From: Pomphorhynchus laevis
Lineage: Eukaryota; Acanthocephala; Palaeacanthocephala; Echinorhynchida; Pomphorhynchidae
Assembly (NCBI GenBank): GCA_012934845.2
Contig: WNNJ02003078.1
Coordinates: 124,001 to 188,000, forward strand
Direction: 5' to 3'
DNA length: 64,000 nucleotides
Part shown: piece after piece, positions 21,321 through 32,435 of the stretch
Position numbering within the stretch: the stretch's first letter is position 1
Layout: each line of letters starts with the position of its first letter
The notes under the pieces: generated by a model
What the model was told of the DNA's origin: nothing
The model's input: the letters and a program-made list of their open reading frames with translations, nothing else
The model's database searches: none
Translations under genes and position numbers: made by a program

Positions 21321-21420
21321 ATTATTCCTGTCAGTTCCAGATTATTCCTGTCAGTTCCAGATTATTCCTGTCATTTCCAGATTATTCCTGTCAGTTCCAG
21401 ATTATTCCTGTCAGTTCCGC
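21321..21420 (+). repeat. Five 20-bp tandem units in L-A 5' UTR
   Basis: Unit ATTATTCCTGTCAGTTCCAG; the third unit has one substitution and the fifth ends in CCGC. Copy 2 has three units, so unit number varies between copies, as in promoter monomers of some LINEs. Confidence 0.9.
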
Positions 21421-21433
21421 TCGCTACGCTCGC

Positions 21434-21447
21434 GGATTGAGCTCAAT
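21434..21447. promoter_or_regulatory. Perfect 14-bp palindrome upstream of L-A ORF1
   Basis: GATTGAGCTCAATC reads the same on both strands, 17 bases before the ORF1 ATG. The identical palindrome is in copy 2. Function unknown; a transcription-factor site is possible. Confidence 0.6.
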
Positions 21448-21463
21448 CTATCGATAAAAGGTC

Positions 21464-22787
21464 ATGCCTAAAAAAGCGCGATCTCAGATCCCTGTTCCTG
21501 ATCAACAATCTTCCACATCTAAATGCAATGATGGTTATACCAGCTTTGAAGTTGGATGCGATTCCAAAGATTGCGATGTATGGACACTTGTTCGTGTTAA
21601 AATATCCGACCACTCAGTGTATAAACTTAAACATTTCACTTGCGGTTTTTGTACATCAGTACGACTACTACAGTTATCCTGCTCATCTACTCCTGTATCA
21701 CACACGACCACTCAAACCAATGCTGTTTTAGATGTTTCCCTCGCATCAACACCTGACTTCGCATCATATAATCCCATTATTAAACCTACTCTCTCACACA
21801 CTCCTCGTTCAACTACGTACCAAACTTCCATTAATCTTTCTCATTCTAACAATGCTAACGGCAAAGCTTTTCATCTCGTACCTCCTCTTTCCTATTCCTC
21901 CCCCAATCTAAATAAATCTCAAACTTCTTTATTCTCCTCACGAACTCCTTACTCGACCCCCCTGTATCACCTCTCAATAATTTAAACCCTTCCATCAAAA
22001 TCATTTCCAGTAACATTTCCGATCAACTAATTCAACACTCCATTCCTGTCACTCATGCCCCAACCTATTTTAATTCTCCTTACTCTACCTCCCACGTAAC
22101 ACTTCCCAATAAGTTACATCCTTCATTTAAAATCATATCCAGTCACATCTCTGATCAACCGATTCAACACCCCGCTCCTGTCACACTTGCTTAACCAATA
22201 TTAATTCTTTATCAAGCAACCCTGTCATTTCCACTTCTATCTGCTCATCTACCTCGACTCCAACCAGCTCTGTCCGTCCACCACTTTCACGAAATCGTTT
22301 TCCTTCGCGCGATCGCTGTATAATCATATCAAACTTAAAGCTTTCCGAATCTGCTTCTCCACAATCTCGCCTCGATGATGATGTATCTGCTTTCAGGTCT
22401 ATCCTAGCAACCATTCTTCCTGATGATAACCCATCACTCTTCAATAATATCGCTCCTGTATCCTTTATTCGTTTAAACAAATCCACTAAATCAAATCATC
22501 TCAGTCCTCCACTCTTAAAAATCGTTTTCCGACATAGTTCACATGCCTCTTCGGTACTCTCCCAACGTTTTAAACTTCTTACCACTTCATCTACTTGCCG
22601 TATCTTTCCTGACCGCTCCCCTTCTGATATTGCCCAGCTCAATTTAGCTCGCATTGAAAAACATCGACGTGAAACAAACGGCGAGTCATCCTTATCTATA
22701 CGTAAAATCAACGGAAATTTTCACGTTCTTCACACAAGGCCAAAAATTCGATGGCGTCCCATCTCTCCCCCTTGTCTTCTTCGCTAG
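21464..22787 (+). pseudogene. L-A ORF1, zinc-finger protein, frame-broken
   Basis: The start MPKKARSQIPVP leads to a PHD-like zinc module with C-x4-C spacing (CDSKDCDVWTLV, then HFTCGFC near residues 60-63), then a Ser/Thr/Pro-rich stretch; the first frame ends at 21985. The protein continues in a second frame after a run of six C (near 21960) to a TAA near 22192, and in a third frame to a TAG at 22785-22787. The third part has LSPPLLKIVFRHSS, SPSDIAQLNLARIEK, NGESSLSIR and RPKIRWRPIS, matching the end of ORF1 in L-C. ORF1 of this group binds the element RNA. Copy 2 shows the same frame changes. The last 37 bases overlap ORF2. Confidence 0.75.
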
Positions 22788-25660
22788 TCGATCTCGCTCC
22801 TAAGCATACTTTTCGTCTTAGTCTATTCAATACTCGCTCCATTCTTCATAAAGCTGATATGCTTCTCGATATCTTCGATCAATTATCTATCGATATTCTC
22901 TGCATTACCGAATCCTGGCACACTGACTCCAACGATCTTGCTATTCGTCGTCTATGTCGCTCTGGTTGTTCTCTAGTTGAATCAGCTCGTCAAATTACAT
23001 CTCATACATCTACTGCGTCTAACCATGGCGGTATTGTTGCCATTGCTCGTCACCCAATGTCTTTACGTAAAATCAACGTTAACATCCGTTACACCTCGTT
23101 CGAATTACTCATATGCAGATTATCAACGCCTTTCCCTCTGGAACTTGTGATTGTATACCGTCCAGGTTCAGTTGCCCCATCACGTATCTTCTTTAACGAC
23201 CTTGCAGATCTAATGTCTCACTGTTCATTGTCTTATACTCCTTCTTTTGTTCTCGGTGACTTTAACATTCGTCTTGATCGCCCGTCTGACTCTGACTCTA
23301 TCACTTTAACTAATCTTTTTTCTGATTTTAACTATAAATTACTTTCAACAAGCCCAACTCATATTCTCGGCGGTGCTCTCGACATCATTGCTGTTCCTAA
23401 CTGCTTCAATGACTATACCTCCTTGTCAATTACTGATCCTGGTTTGTCCGATCATTTCCTTGTCACTCTTACTCTTACTCGTCCCCATCCTCCTTCTCCG
23501 CCTTTACCATTATCTACACCAAGTCGACCCTGGAAGCTTCTCGATATCCCTATTCTCTGCACAGCCTTACTCAATTCTTCACTCTTTTCACTTCCTCTTA
23601 ACTATCTCTCTCCCGATGATCTCTGCATTCTGTTTGATTCTGAACTTACGTCGATCCTCAATAACCTTCTACCTAGTCGACTTCGACGTTCCCAGCGCTT
23701 GCGCCATGCTCCCTGGTTCGATTCTGACTGTAGTCTTTCTAAGCGTCGACTCCGTCACTCTTTTCGTATGTATAAACGCTTTCTTAAACGTTCACCCAAC
23801 TCACTCCCTCCAAATCTTCGTGATTCCTACTTTTCTCAACGCCGTTCACATCTCATTCTTATACGTACTAAACGTACTCTCTTTTGGCGAAATCAACTCG
23901 AGTCATCTTCCAACTCGAAATCTCATTGGAAAATCTTAAACTCAATTCTTTCACGATCATCTACCCCTTGTAATATAAATCCTGATGAATTTTCTTCTTA
24001 TCTACAAACTAAGCTATCTAATTTACTTTCCCTACTACCCATAGCCCCCTTGTACCCACTCTTATCTTTAAATACTTCCCTCCCAGAACTATTCCACCTT
24101 CTTCCCGTTTCGTCTGATGAAGTTTCTTCGGTTCTGCTGTCATTACCTAATAAAACCTCTCCTTCTGACCCAATTCCCACTCACTTACTTAAAAATATCT
24201 GCACTTTTATCTTACCCTTCCTAACCACATTGTTCAACTCGTCCATCCGTAGCTGTACATTTCCTTCCATCTGGAAATGCGCCACTGTTCGTCCTATCAT
24301 CAAAAAGCAATCTCTCGACTCTTCACTACCATCTTCGTACCGTCCAATCTCACTTCTCCCAACCCTCTCTAAACTCCTTGAGCGTCTCGTTCTTAAGCAA
24401 GTTAATACATATCTCTATTCCTCTAACTTATTTCCTCCCTTCCAAGCCGCTTTTCGCTCTAATTACTCTACCGAAATTGCATGTCTTAAAGTTTATAACG
24501 ACTTACTCATATCGCGCGATCATAAATTATGTAGTGTCATAGTTTCTCTTGATCTATCGTCTGCTTTTGACATCGTCGATCACTCGATTCTTCTCCATCG
24601 CCTTCGTCATGATTATGGCTTCTCTTTACCCACTGTATCATGGTTTTCTTCATATCTATCAAACCGTACATTTCGCGTATATTCTAACTCTTCTCTCTCC
24701 CATCCTTCGTCCATTCCGTCCGGTGTTCCACAAGGCTCCGTATTAGGCCCTATACTTTTCTCTCTTCTTCTTGGTGATTTGTCTTCGATTTCTCATAAAT
24801 TTAACTTCCATGTTATGCAATATGCTGATGACATTCTCATCTATGCTCATGCACCTGTTTATCGTATTCGCGATCTTAGTGTTTCTGCTTCCGACTGTCT
24901 TGTCTCAATTTCCAATCATCTTTCTTCCCTTCGCCTTTCTCTGAATCCTGATAAATCCAAAATTATGTGGATCCTACCTCGACGCCTCGGCTTCGAACCT
25001 CCCTCCGTATCATTAAATTCTACAATTCTTCCTATCGTTGATAATCTCGTTTTCCTAGGCTTCCATTTTGACAACCGACTTTCACTTAAACCTTTCGTTA
25101 GAGATAAAGTACGCTCATCTACCTTGATACTCCGCAACCTCCGTCAAGTTCGTAGATTGATCGATTTCCCTTCTTGTATGACTCTCATATCATCTCTCCT
25201 TTTTTCTAGACTCGATTATTGTCTTAGTCTATTTTCCAACTCACCTAAATCCACTCTTCTTCCCCTACAACGCATCGTCAACGCAGCTGTCCGAATTCTC
25301 CTCCGTCTTCGTCGTTTTGATCACACATCCTACCATCTTGCTTCTCTCGATTTGCCTACAATTTATTGTCGTGTTCAAATTCGTCTTCTTATCGTTGCTT
25401 TCCGCCTTGTAACTTTTCATACCCCTTCATTTCTCAACCTTCCTTTTCTTGATAATTCTCGTCCTGTTTACTGTTCCTTGCGTTCCTGTAATTCCCTTCT
25501 TTTACATGTCCCAAACTACTCTACCTCCTTTGGACTCCGCTCCTTCCTGGTGGCTGCTCCTCTATCGTGGAATCATCTGCCCATTCATATACGCCAATCA
25601 ACTTCCCTGCAGTGCTTCAAACGACAAATCCGATCCCATCTGAACAATTTAACTGCTTGA
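22751..25660 (+). CDS. L-A ORF2: AP endonuclease and reverse transcriptase, intact (969 aa)
   Basis: Residues 20-240 form an apurinic-type endonuclease: NTRS (N27), ITESWH (E54), VYRPG (Y136), GDFN (D170, N172) and SDH (233-235). The RT spans about 480-800 with YRPISLLPTLSKLLERL, SLDLSSAFDIVDH (D601), GVPQGSVLGP (658-667) and YADD (691-694). The C-terminal part has the CR1-group pattern (DYCLSLFSNSP, LLPLQRIVNAAVRILLRLRRFDH). All catalytic residues are present and no stop interrupts the frame, so this copy may still supply protein in trans. The ATG overlaps the end of ORF1. The clade assignment (CR1 group) is by motif memory only. Confidence 0.9.
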   Translation: MASHLSPLSSSLVDLAPKHTFRLSLFNTRSILHKADMLLDIFDQLSIDILCITESWHTDSNDLAIRRLCRSGCSLVESARQITSHTSTASNHGGIVAIARHPMSLRKINVNIRYTSFELLICRLSTPFPLELVIVYRPGSVAPSRIFFNDLADLMSHCSLSYTPSFVLGDFNIRLDRPSDSDSITLTNLFSDFNYKLLSTSPTHILGGALDIIAVPNCFNDYTSLSITDPGLSDHFLVTLTLTRPHPPSPPLPLSTPSRPWKLLDIPILCTALLNSSLFSLPLNYLSPDDLCILFDSELTSILNNLLPSRLRRSQRLRHAPWFDSDCSLSKRRLRHSFRMYKRFLKRSPNSLPPNLRDSYFSQRRSHLILIRTKRTLFWRNQLESSSNSKSHWKILNSILSRSSTPCNINPDEFSSYLQTKLSNLLSLLPIAPLYPLLSLNTSLPELFHLLPVSSDEVSSVLLSLPNKTSPSDPIPTHLLKNICTFILPFLTTLFNSSIRSCTFPSIWKCATVRPIIKKQSLDSSLPSSYRPISLLPTLSKLLERLVLKQVNTYLYSSNLFPPFQAAFRSNYSTEIACLKVYNDLLISRDHKLCSVIVSLDLSSAFDIVDHSILLHRLRHDYGFSLPTVSWFSSYLSNRTFRVYSNSSLSHPSSIPSGVPQGSVLGPILFSLLLGDLSSISHKFNFHVMQYADDILIYAHAPVYRIRDLSVSASDCLVSISNHLSSLRLSLNPDKSKIMWILPRRLGFEPPSVSLNSTILPIVDNLVFLGFHFDNRLSLKPFVRDKVRSSTLILRNLRQVRRLIDFPSCMTLISSLLFSRLDYCLSLFSNSPKSTLLPLQRIVNAAVRILLRLRRFDHTSYHLASLDLPTIYCRVQIRLLIVAFRLVTFHTPSFLNLPFLDNSRPVYCSLRSCNSLLLHVPNYSTSFGLRSFLVAAPLSWNHLPIHIRQSTSLQCFKRQIRSHLNNLTA

Positions 25661-25689
25661 CTTTCTCATTTTTGTTTGTGGACTTGTAA

Positions 25690-25706
25690 GCGTACAGCTT
25701 GTACGC
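25690..25706 (+). promoter_or_regulatory. L-A 3' UTR hairpin
   Basis: GCGTACA-GCT-TGTACGC, a perfect 7-bp stem, 30 bases after the ORF2 stop and 35 before the ATT tail. The same stem in L-B (21195-21210) has a compensatory pair change, which supports a structured RNA. Confidence 0.7.
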
Positions 25707-25745
25707 ATTTGCCACATTAAATAAATTTGTATTATTATTATTATT

Positions 25746-26945
25746 AAAGGAGGAGGCGCGGCGGACGTCGAGAGGGAGTTGATTCCAGGCGAATGAGGCG
25801 GCGACGAGGAAGAATAGGAGACCGTAGTTGTTGGAGTAATTAGGAACGTGGAGTAAGAGGGTATGACGGAAACGCAGCGATAGCGAGGTGAAGCAAGTGT
25901 CGTCTAAGAAAGAAAGGTTGATTAACAATGGGGAGCCGACAGCGATGAGACGAAAAATAACGAGAAGAAGGCGGAGTTTGATGCGGATGTGGATGGTGGG
26001 CCAGGAGAGTTGGGCAAAATATGTGGATGTGTGGTCGAAGCGACGGAGACGAAAGAGCACTCGAACGGCGGTGTTGATTATTCGTTGTAGGGGTAAGATT
26101 ATGGATTTTGGAGAATTGGCGAAAAGGCTAAGGCAGTAATCGATTTTAGGGAAAAGAAGCTATGAAAGAAGAGACATACAAGAACGGAAGTCGATAAGGG
26201 GGCGGATACGGCGGATGTCACGAAGAATTAAGCTAGACGAGCGGACCTTGTCACGGACGAAGGGTTTAAGGGAAAGGTGATAATCGAAATGGAAGCCTAA
26301 GAAAGTGAGATTGTGGACTATAGGGATGATCGATGAGGCAAAAGATACAATGGGAGGAGATATGCTTGGTTTACGGGGAAGGATCCACATTATTTTGGAC
26401 TTTTCGGCGTTTAGAACGAGATGGAGATTGGAGAGACGTTTGTAGATAGAAGAAAGACAGTTGGAGGCAGAAATGCCGATATCGTGTATGCGATGTGCGG
26501 GTGCATGAGCATAGATTAGAATGTCATCGGCGTATTGTATGACGTTAAAGGAGTAAGGTTTGATAAATGGAGAGAGATCGCCAAGCAAAAGAGAGAAAAG
26601 CAGTGGACCTAGGACTGAACCTTGTGGAACCCCGCAAAAAATAGGGATGGGAGGGGAGGATGATGAATTAGAACAGACGCGAAAGGAACGGTCGGATAGA
26701 TATGAGGCGAACCAAGCTACGGAGGAGGAAGAAAAGCCGTAATCATAACGAAGGCGAGAAAGGAGGACGGAGTGGTCGACAATGTCGAATGCGGAGGAGA
26801 GGTCGAGGGAGATGAGAACACTATATAGAGCCTTGTCTCGAGAAATGAGTAAGTCGTTGTACACTTTTATGCATGCGATTTCTGTCGAGTGATTAGAGCG
26901 GAAAGCGGATTGGAAAGGAGTAGGAATGGAATGGTATCCGCGAAT
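25746..26945 (-). pseudogene. LINE L-B ORF2, 5'-truncated, antisense
   Basis: Minus-strand frame from about 26931: FQSAFRSNHSTEIA, SLDLSSAFDIVDH, GVPQGSVLGPLLF, QYADDILIYAH, SKIMWILPRK, then a single TAG at 26160-26162, then the same frame to LPLDVRRASSF at the left edge. It is a relative of L-A with many amino-acid differences, hence older. The missing last residues and 3' UTR lie at 21166-21285, because L-A copy 1 inserted into this copy. The endonuclease and N-terminal RT are absent by 5' truncation. Confidence 0.85.
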
Positions 26946-28326
26946 TTGGCCGTAGATATGGATTTCATCTGAATGAACAAAAATGCCAGCTTCTAGTACA
27001 TAAAGATCAAACAAATTTAGCAGAGAAGACTTTCTGTGGTACGGGGCTTAAGATTATATACCAAGGTACAGAAATTCTTGGTTCTGTCATTGTAGATCAA
27101 ACATATATGGACCAGTTTGTTCACGGCAAAATTGACAATTGGATTGAATCGTTAAAAAATTTGAATTTAGTAGCGAATGAAGATCCATACGTCGCTTTTG
27201 CAGCTTTGACGCAGGCGCTCCAATTCAAGTGGAATTATGTTCAACGAACTTGTATGGCTAGTAGCACATGTTACGAACGTCTTTCGTCGTATATATTCGA
27301 CACGATCATTCCGAAGTTGAGAGGAGTAGATTTAGATACGGGACAACTTGATTCGATAATGATTCCATTACGCTACGGTGGATTAAGTATACAAGACCCG
27401 AATAGTAATCCTCTTTCGGAATATGATCGTTCATTACGCATGAGCCAACCTCTACTAGATGGATTATCAGGAAGTGATTTAGAGATTAGGTATGCCCAAA
27501 TTGCGCGAGAAATAAGAACATATAAGCAAGAATCTATCAAAACTCGATTGATGAGGGTTAAATCAAAAATCAGCAACTATTAGCGCTTGTCTCGATTTCG
27601 CAGCCTGTAATGGGGCATCTAATTGCCTTTCAGCAAAACCTTTAATAGTACTTGGTCACCACCTAAGCAAAAGGCGATTTCAAGATGCCCTGGCATCACG
27701 CTATGGATGGAAACCTCCGGACTCACCCATGAAATGTTTGTGTGGACACAATTTTGATATTTGTCATGCCGTTGCTTGTCAGTCCGGTGGTATTCCAACA
27801 ATTAGACATAACGTGGTTCGAGATATTATTGCTAAAGAACTAGCCGATGTATGCAGTTCAACATCAATTGAACCTCCTTTACAACCTTTGCCTGAAGGAA
27901 TAGTTTTCAAAAATTCCACAACGACCCTTGATCGTAATTCTAGAGTTGATGTTGCGTGTTACGGTCTGTTTGGGGATAAGACGGAGCGGTCATTATTTGA
28001 CATTTGTGTTTTCAGCCATCTTGCTCCTTCTTATTCATCTGGCACGACAAGCAATGCTTTTAACTATCACGAGGCTAAAAAAACTCGAAGTATGGTGAAA
28101 GAATAGCACGTTCGAACAATCGTTTTTTTATCCTATTGTTCTTGCCTCCAACGGTGCCCTTGGCAGTACAGCGCAGAGGATTTTAAAGAAAATAGCAAAT
28201 ATACGAGCAGATAGAACTTGCGATAATTACAGCGCCTATATCCGAAATATAAGGAGTAGAGTTGGTTTTGCTTTATCAAAAATGTCTTCGATGTCTATAC
28301 GTGCTGCTCGTACGTCGAAAGTTTAG
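26946..28326 (+). pseudogene. Family Z protein of E6, C-terminal part
   Basis: It resumes with YGFHLNEQKCQLLVHK, then the thumb (27107-27583: TQALQFKWNYVQRTC, RYGGLSIQDP). After a stop, NGASNCLSAKP, FQDALASRYGWKPP, knuckle CLCGHNFDICHAVAC, RHNVVRD, EPPLQPLPEG, SRVDVACYGLFG, FDICVFSHLAPS and EAKKTRS are read to 28106; the final 70 residues (FYPIVLASNGALG, FALSKMSSMSIRAART) are in another frame. About ten residues around the insertion point are lost. Confidence 0.82.
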
Positions 28327-28544
28327 TCAGCATGAAATAACTTAATAACTATTATTTGACTGTATTATTAAATGTTTGTAATTTTTTTGTAAAAAAAATA
28401 TTTTAAAAAATATTATTTTATTATCTCAAATCGCGGTCAAACGATACCTTAAAAAATTTTGGTTTCTAAAACACATACAATCGTCCAGATTTCAGATCGT
28501 CCAGCTTCGAAAAGAAGAGAAAAAGAATAAGTTCATTAACAACA

Positions 28545-31500
28545 ATGGTCAGAGGTAAGCCGTCGAACCAAATACTTTGCTCCACATGTAACGGTTCTGC
28601 TGCCAAATGTAAGAGATGTAGATGCGCTAAGTCCAAGACCCCATGCGTAAACTGCCGAGCGCAATGTTGCAACAACGCTTCACCAACTCTGGCAGTAGCT
28701 TCGATTGATATAAATGAAGGCAATAGTCCGGCAGAAAACTCAGTCAACTGTTATTCTCGCGTCTCAAACATCCCCCAAACAACAGATGAACAGCAAAATA
28801 GCGATGAAGAGTCAAGCGTTATTCTGTCAAAATCGGGTTGTTTGGATTCTATATATGAAGAAGTTGTCAAATGGCGTCCAAACATTTGTGTATTGCCAAG
28901 GTGTAACGAAAGTAGAGAGTTTATAGGCGAACTAACAGCGCTGTTCGAAATTGCTTGCACAAATATAGATCAAGAATGCGCTTTAAAAAAAGTAACCATA
29001 TTGTGTCAATGCGTTCTCCAGCGTTTGCAATCTCGGAAAACAAGTATTGTACGAAAAGCTCTGCGTCAAAGGATAGATTTGTGGCCCGCTGGGAAGATTC
29101 AATATTTATTAGATGAGGCTCGTTACCTTCAACATACAAAAGACGGGAAAGGAAATTATCATGTTGAGGAAAATTGGCACAAGACGTTCACACGACTCAT
29201 TCTCAGAGGCAATATCGGTGGAGCAGTGAGAACTCTTGATGGGAAAGCATCATTTGGCAAGTGTCTTAAATTGAACGAAAAAGTAGGGCAGTTAATTGTC
29301 AAACAGGCCTTAAGTGAGAAACATCCACATGGCGTGAATTTACACGAAGAAGGTTTGATCAAGCACTCTATGATAGGAACACCCGTTTCATGTCACTTAA
29401 TTCAATCAAATAACGGGAGCGGATATAGTATCGATGGCAAAGAAGACGACAAGTGCAGCCGAGCCATCAGGTGTAGACGCGCAAACATGGGAACAAATGC
29501 TGATATCGTTTGACCGCGATTCTGATAAGCTGGCCGAGGAATTAGCTGGTATGACAAGACGTTTAGCCTCTGAAATTGTTCCACGAGAATCAACTGTAGC
29601 TTTGGTTACCTCAAGGTTGATTGCCTTAGAAAAGTCTGATGGAATTAGGCCTATCGGGATTGGCGAAGTGTATCGTAGGATAATGGCCAAAGTCGTTATT
29701 AGAACGATTTCTATGCACATACAATCAGTAGCAGGAAATACACAATTATGTGCGGGACAACGTTGTGGCCGGAGTATGTGGTTCAGTACATTCGGTCGTG
29801 TATATTTGAACAGAATAACAAATGCTTGCTGCTTATAGACGCTGACAACGCGTTCAATCGCGTTAATAGAAAACTTGCTTTGGCTAATATGAGTAGTGTG
29901 TGTCTACCACTAGTTAACATTTTAACAAACACTTATCATGATGATCCCACTATGATAATTGACAGTGAAACAATGAGATCCCAAGAGGGTTTTACACAGG
30001 GCGACCCGTAGTCAATGGTTGCCTTTGCTGCAGCAACTCTTCCTCTGATGGAAAAATTAAAACATGCTTTTCCAAATATCCAGCAAAAATGGTATGCAGA
30101 TGATGTGTCTTGCGTAGGAACAGCGAATGATCTTGCGGGATATTTGGAGAGGATGCAAACACTTGGACCTCAATATGGCTTCTTTGTCAATGCTAGGAAA
30201 TGTAAAATATTTGTTCCCTCCGAAACTAGTGAAACAAAATCATTGTTCAATGCCTTGGATGTGTCAGTGACCAACACGGGCGTTGAAGTCCTGTGATGTC
30301 CTATTGGATCGGCCGAATATGAAAAATCATGGCTGGATGACAAAATAGAGAATTGGATGATGATCCAAAGACTAGCAGAAATCGCGAAAATCGATCCGCA
30401 GCTCGCATATTCCGCCTACATGGTGTCACTCCAACACAAATAAACTCACATTTTTAGGGCATGTCGCTGCGAAGGTAAGGGCGTGGAAAAATTGGAACAG
30501 AAAATAAAAGAGTGCCTTCTACCAAATCTCACCGGTCAGAAACTTATATCAGATCAAATGAGACGGATTATTGCTTTGCCGATAAGCAGGGGTGGAATGG
30601 GCATTACGGATCCTTCAGATTTTGTCTCGCGTGAGTGGCAGTGGTCGGAGGCTATGTGTAATCCACTTGAAAGTGGTTTAACGGGAGTTGAACTAAATAA
30701 AGCTCAGACTATAGTAGCTGCGGAAATTAGAAGAATAAAGAAGCATATTTCAGACTCCTTGTTTTCCGAAATTGTGGATGGGAGCGACCAATTTTTTCGT
30801 AATTCGTTAAGGCACGCGACAATAAAAGACTCGTCTACTTGGCTTTCTGCCAGGGTTAACGATGATCGGTTATACAGACTACGTCGCGAGGAGTTTTATG
30901 ATGGTTTGTCAACAAGATACGGATGGCCACTTGTCAACGCGTTTAAGACATGCGTTTGTGGGGAGGATAATTCTGTTACTCACACTCTCTTTTGTTGTCT
31001 ATCTGGCAAGACAATAATCAGACACAATGCGATTCGTGATCTCCTGCGAAACTTGTTATCAGGTGCAAGTCAAAATATCGTAAACGAGCCTCTGCTGACA
31101 CCAACAGAATCAAATTATTCATTTGAAATGGCATCTACTTGCAAAGACCACAATGCTCGTCTAGACTTGGCTTGTACTGGTTTATTTGGTATCCCGACAG
31201 AGCGGACGTTCTTTGACGTTTCAATTTTCAACATCCACGCTCCGTCAAATGACTAACGCAGCCCAGAGAGCACATTTGTGTATCACGAGAATAGAAAGCG
31301 TGCGAAGTATGTAGAGCGTGTAAACACATTCGAACGAGCTGGATTTGCTCCCTTGATAATTTCCTCTTCTGGAGGTACTGGAGTTGAAATGAGTGCAGTG
31401 CTGAAGCGGATAGCAGCATCGGCTACCGCTAGAGGAAATCGCTCATATGCGGAAAACATAGCGAAGTTACGTCGCCAAATAGGAGTCTCCCTCGCAAAAA

Positions 31501-31589
31501 TGTGCTCTCTGGTGTTCCGCATACCACGATCAACACAAAATTCATATAAAAACTGGTATAATACAGGGCCCATTTGCGGGCAACCTTAA
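28545..31589 (+). pseudogene. Family Z RT-endonuclease protein of E7, about seven lesions
   Basis: MVRGKPSNQILCSTC opens a full cluster (CKRCRCAKSKTPCVNC). The first frame holds the helical domain and VKQALSEKHPHG, losing frame near 29400. 29434-29760 has GVDAQTWEQML, IRPIGIGEVYRRIMAK and QLCAGQRCG. 29748-30011 has DADNAFNRVNRK and GFTQGDP, then a TAG where LAM is expected. 30015-30296 has WYADDVSCVG. Two more stops precede 30483-31256, which carries the thumb, knuckle CVCGEDNSVTHTLFC, RHNAIRD, ARLDLACTGLFG and FDVSIFNIHAPS; a stop is then followed by ENRKRAKY and the end. The final codons overlap the 3' stem-loop. Confidence 0.85.
31566..31585 (+). promoter_or_regulatory. Family Z 3' UTR stem-loop (E7)
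   Basis: GGGCCCATTTGCGGGCAACC; it overlaps the last codons of the E7 frame. Confidence 0.7.
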
Positions 31590-31640
31590 ATGTATAAATC
31601 CTATTGGCTAAAAAAATTATAATAAAAAAAATATTATAAT

Positions 31641-32110
31641 AAAAATAATAATAATGTCGAAAAGAGTCCTGCAGCAGCATTTCGTTATCACGAGAACCGT
31701 AAAGATGCAAAATATTGTGAAAGAGTTGAAACGGTCGATCAGGGAAGATTCATACCCCTAATTTTCTCCTCTTCTGGTGGGATCGGTAACAAAGCAATTT
31801 CAACTATCAAGACGATAGCATCCGCAAACAACACGACGGTCCTCAGATTGCTATGCAGACATAATCGCTCGCTTGCATTCCAAAATATCAATTGTGATTG
31901 CTCGCTCAGCATCAGCAAGCCTGCGATTGCCGAGATCAACCAGCCACTCGCCGATATATATCAAGCCGACATCGGACGCTTGATTGGAGGCATAAGATGG
32001 TCATTAAGATGAAACTACAACAATTAAATTAAGGATTTGTACGTTTGAACTGACGGCCCATTTGCGGGAACCAATTTTGTACAATTTAAATAAATGAAAT
32101 TATTATTTAT
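31641..32110 (+). mobile_element. Family Z copy E8, 5'-truncated
   Basis: About 400 bases of the last coding block (AAFRYHENRKDAKYCERV, FIPLIFSSSGGIGN, then frame-shifted) and the 3' UTR, with stem-loop GGCCCATTTGCGGGAACC at 32055-32072. The 5' edge follows ATAATAATA directly, so the truncated copy also went into an ATT stretch. Confidence 0.75.
32055..32072 (+). promoter_or_regulatory. Family Z 3' UTR stem-loop (E8)
   Basis: Full inner CCC/GGG and outer GG/CC pairing, despite the body being truncated. Confidence 0.7.
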
Positions 32111-32435
32111 TTTTTTTGAAGAAAAAATTTTATTTTCGTAAAACATACAAGAATGTGACCAAAAGTAAAGAATTCAAAAATCCAATCATAAGCTAAGTTA
32201 TTTCTCTTTAATTTGAATCTTCCGGCTTTCGTGACATCTCTTAGTTCAAACTATCTTGATACCTATTAACTACTACATTTGAGATCTAAAGTAAATACAA
32301 TAAAATAACACACAAATTACAATCTAAAGTAAATACATTACTTACAATCTGAAGTAAATACAATAAACATACAATCGAACACGACTATCTCAAGTGATTA
32401 AACACACAACTTTAACACACATACAATTTCAAAGT

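Larger units (their letters stand above)
21321..25745 (+). mobile_element. CR1-group LINE L-A, copy 1, young full-length
   Basis: Order: five 20-bp tandem units, a 14-bp palindrome, ORF1 (three frames), ORF2 (open), a 3' UTR hairpin and an (ATT)n tail. It is nearly identical to copy 2 at 51981-56355. It is inserted in L-B; a short TAAAG is present at both edges and may be a target duplication. Confidence 0.9.
19301..28420 (+). mobile_element. Family Z retrotransposon copy E6, split by nested LINEs
   Basis: The leader (19301-19532) contains GAACAAAAAATTTTAAGACC and ACACACAATAAAATAACATA. E6 is broken at 21165 and resumes at about 26946; between lie the antisense L-B copy and, inside it, L-A copy 1. 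The 3' end (28330-28420) has an A-run and ATT stretch but no recognisable stem-loop. Confidence 0.82.
28421..31640 (+). mobile_element. Family Z retrotransposon copy E7
   Basis: Leader 28421-28544 has CCTTAAAAAATTTTGGTTTC and CACATACAATCGTCCAG. The copy ends with a stem-loop at 31566-31585, then A-runs and ATT units to about 31640, where the truncated copy E8 begins. Confidence 0.83.

Noticed and set aside
21464-21985. Possible host zinc-finger gene (KARSQIPVPDQQ..., CGFC)
   Set aside because: An almost identical copy is at 52084, both directly upstream of L-A ORF2 with the same 5' repeats, so it is LINE ORF1.
22181-22711. Minus-strand frames of 101 and 71 codons (also in copy 2)
   Set aside because: They mirror the third frame of L-A ORF1 on the plus strand, which has clear family similarity.
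23373-23939. 188-codon plus-strand frame inside L-A ORF2
   Set aside because: Hydrophobic low-complexity shadow in another frame of the conserved ORF2; copied in copy 2 only because the copies are nearly identical.
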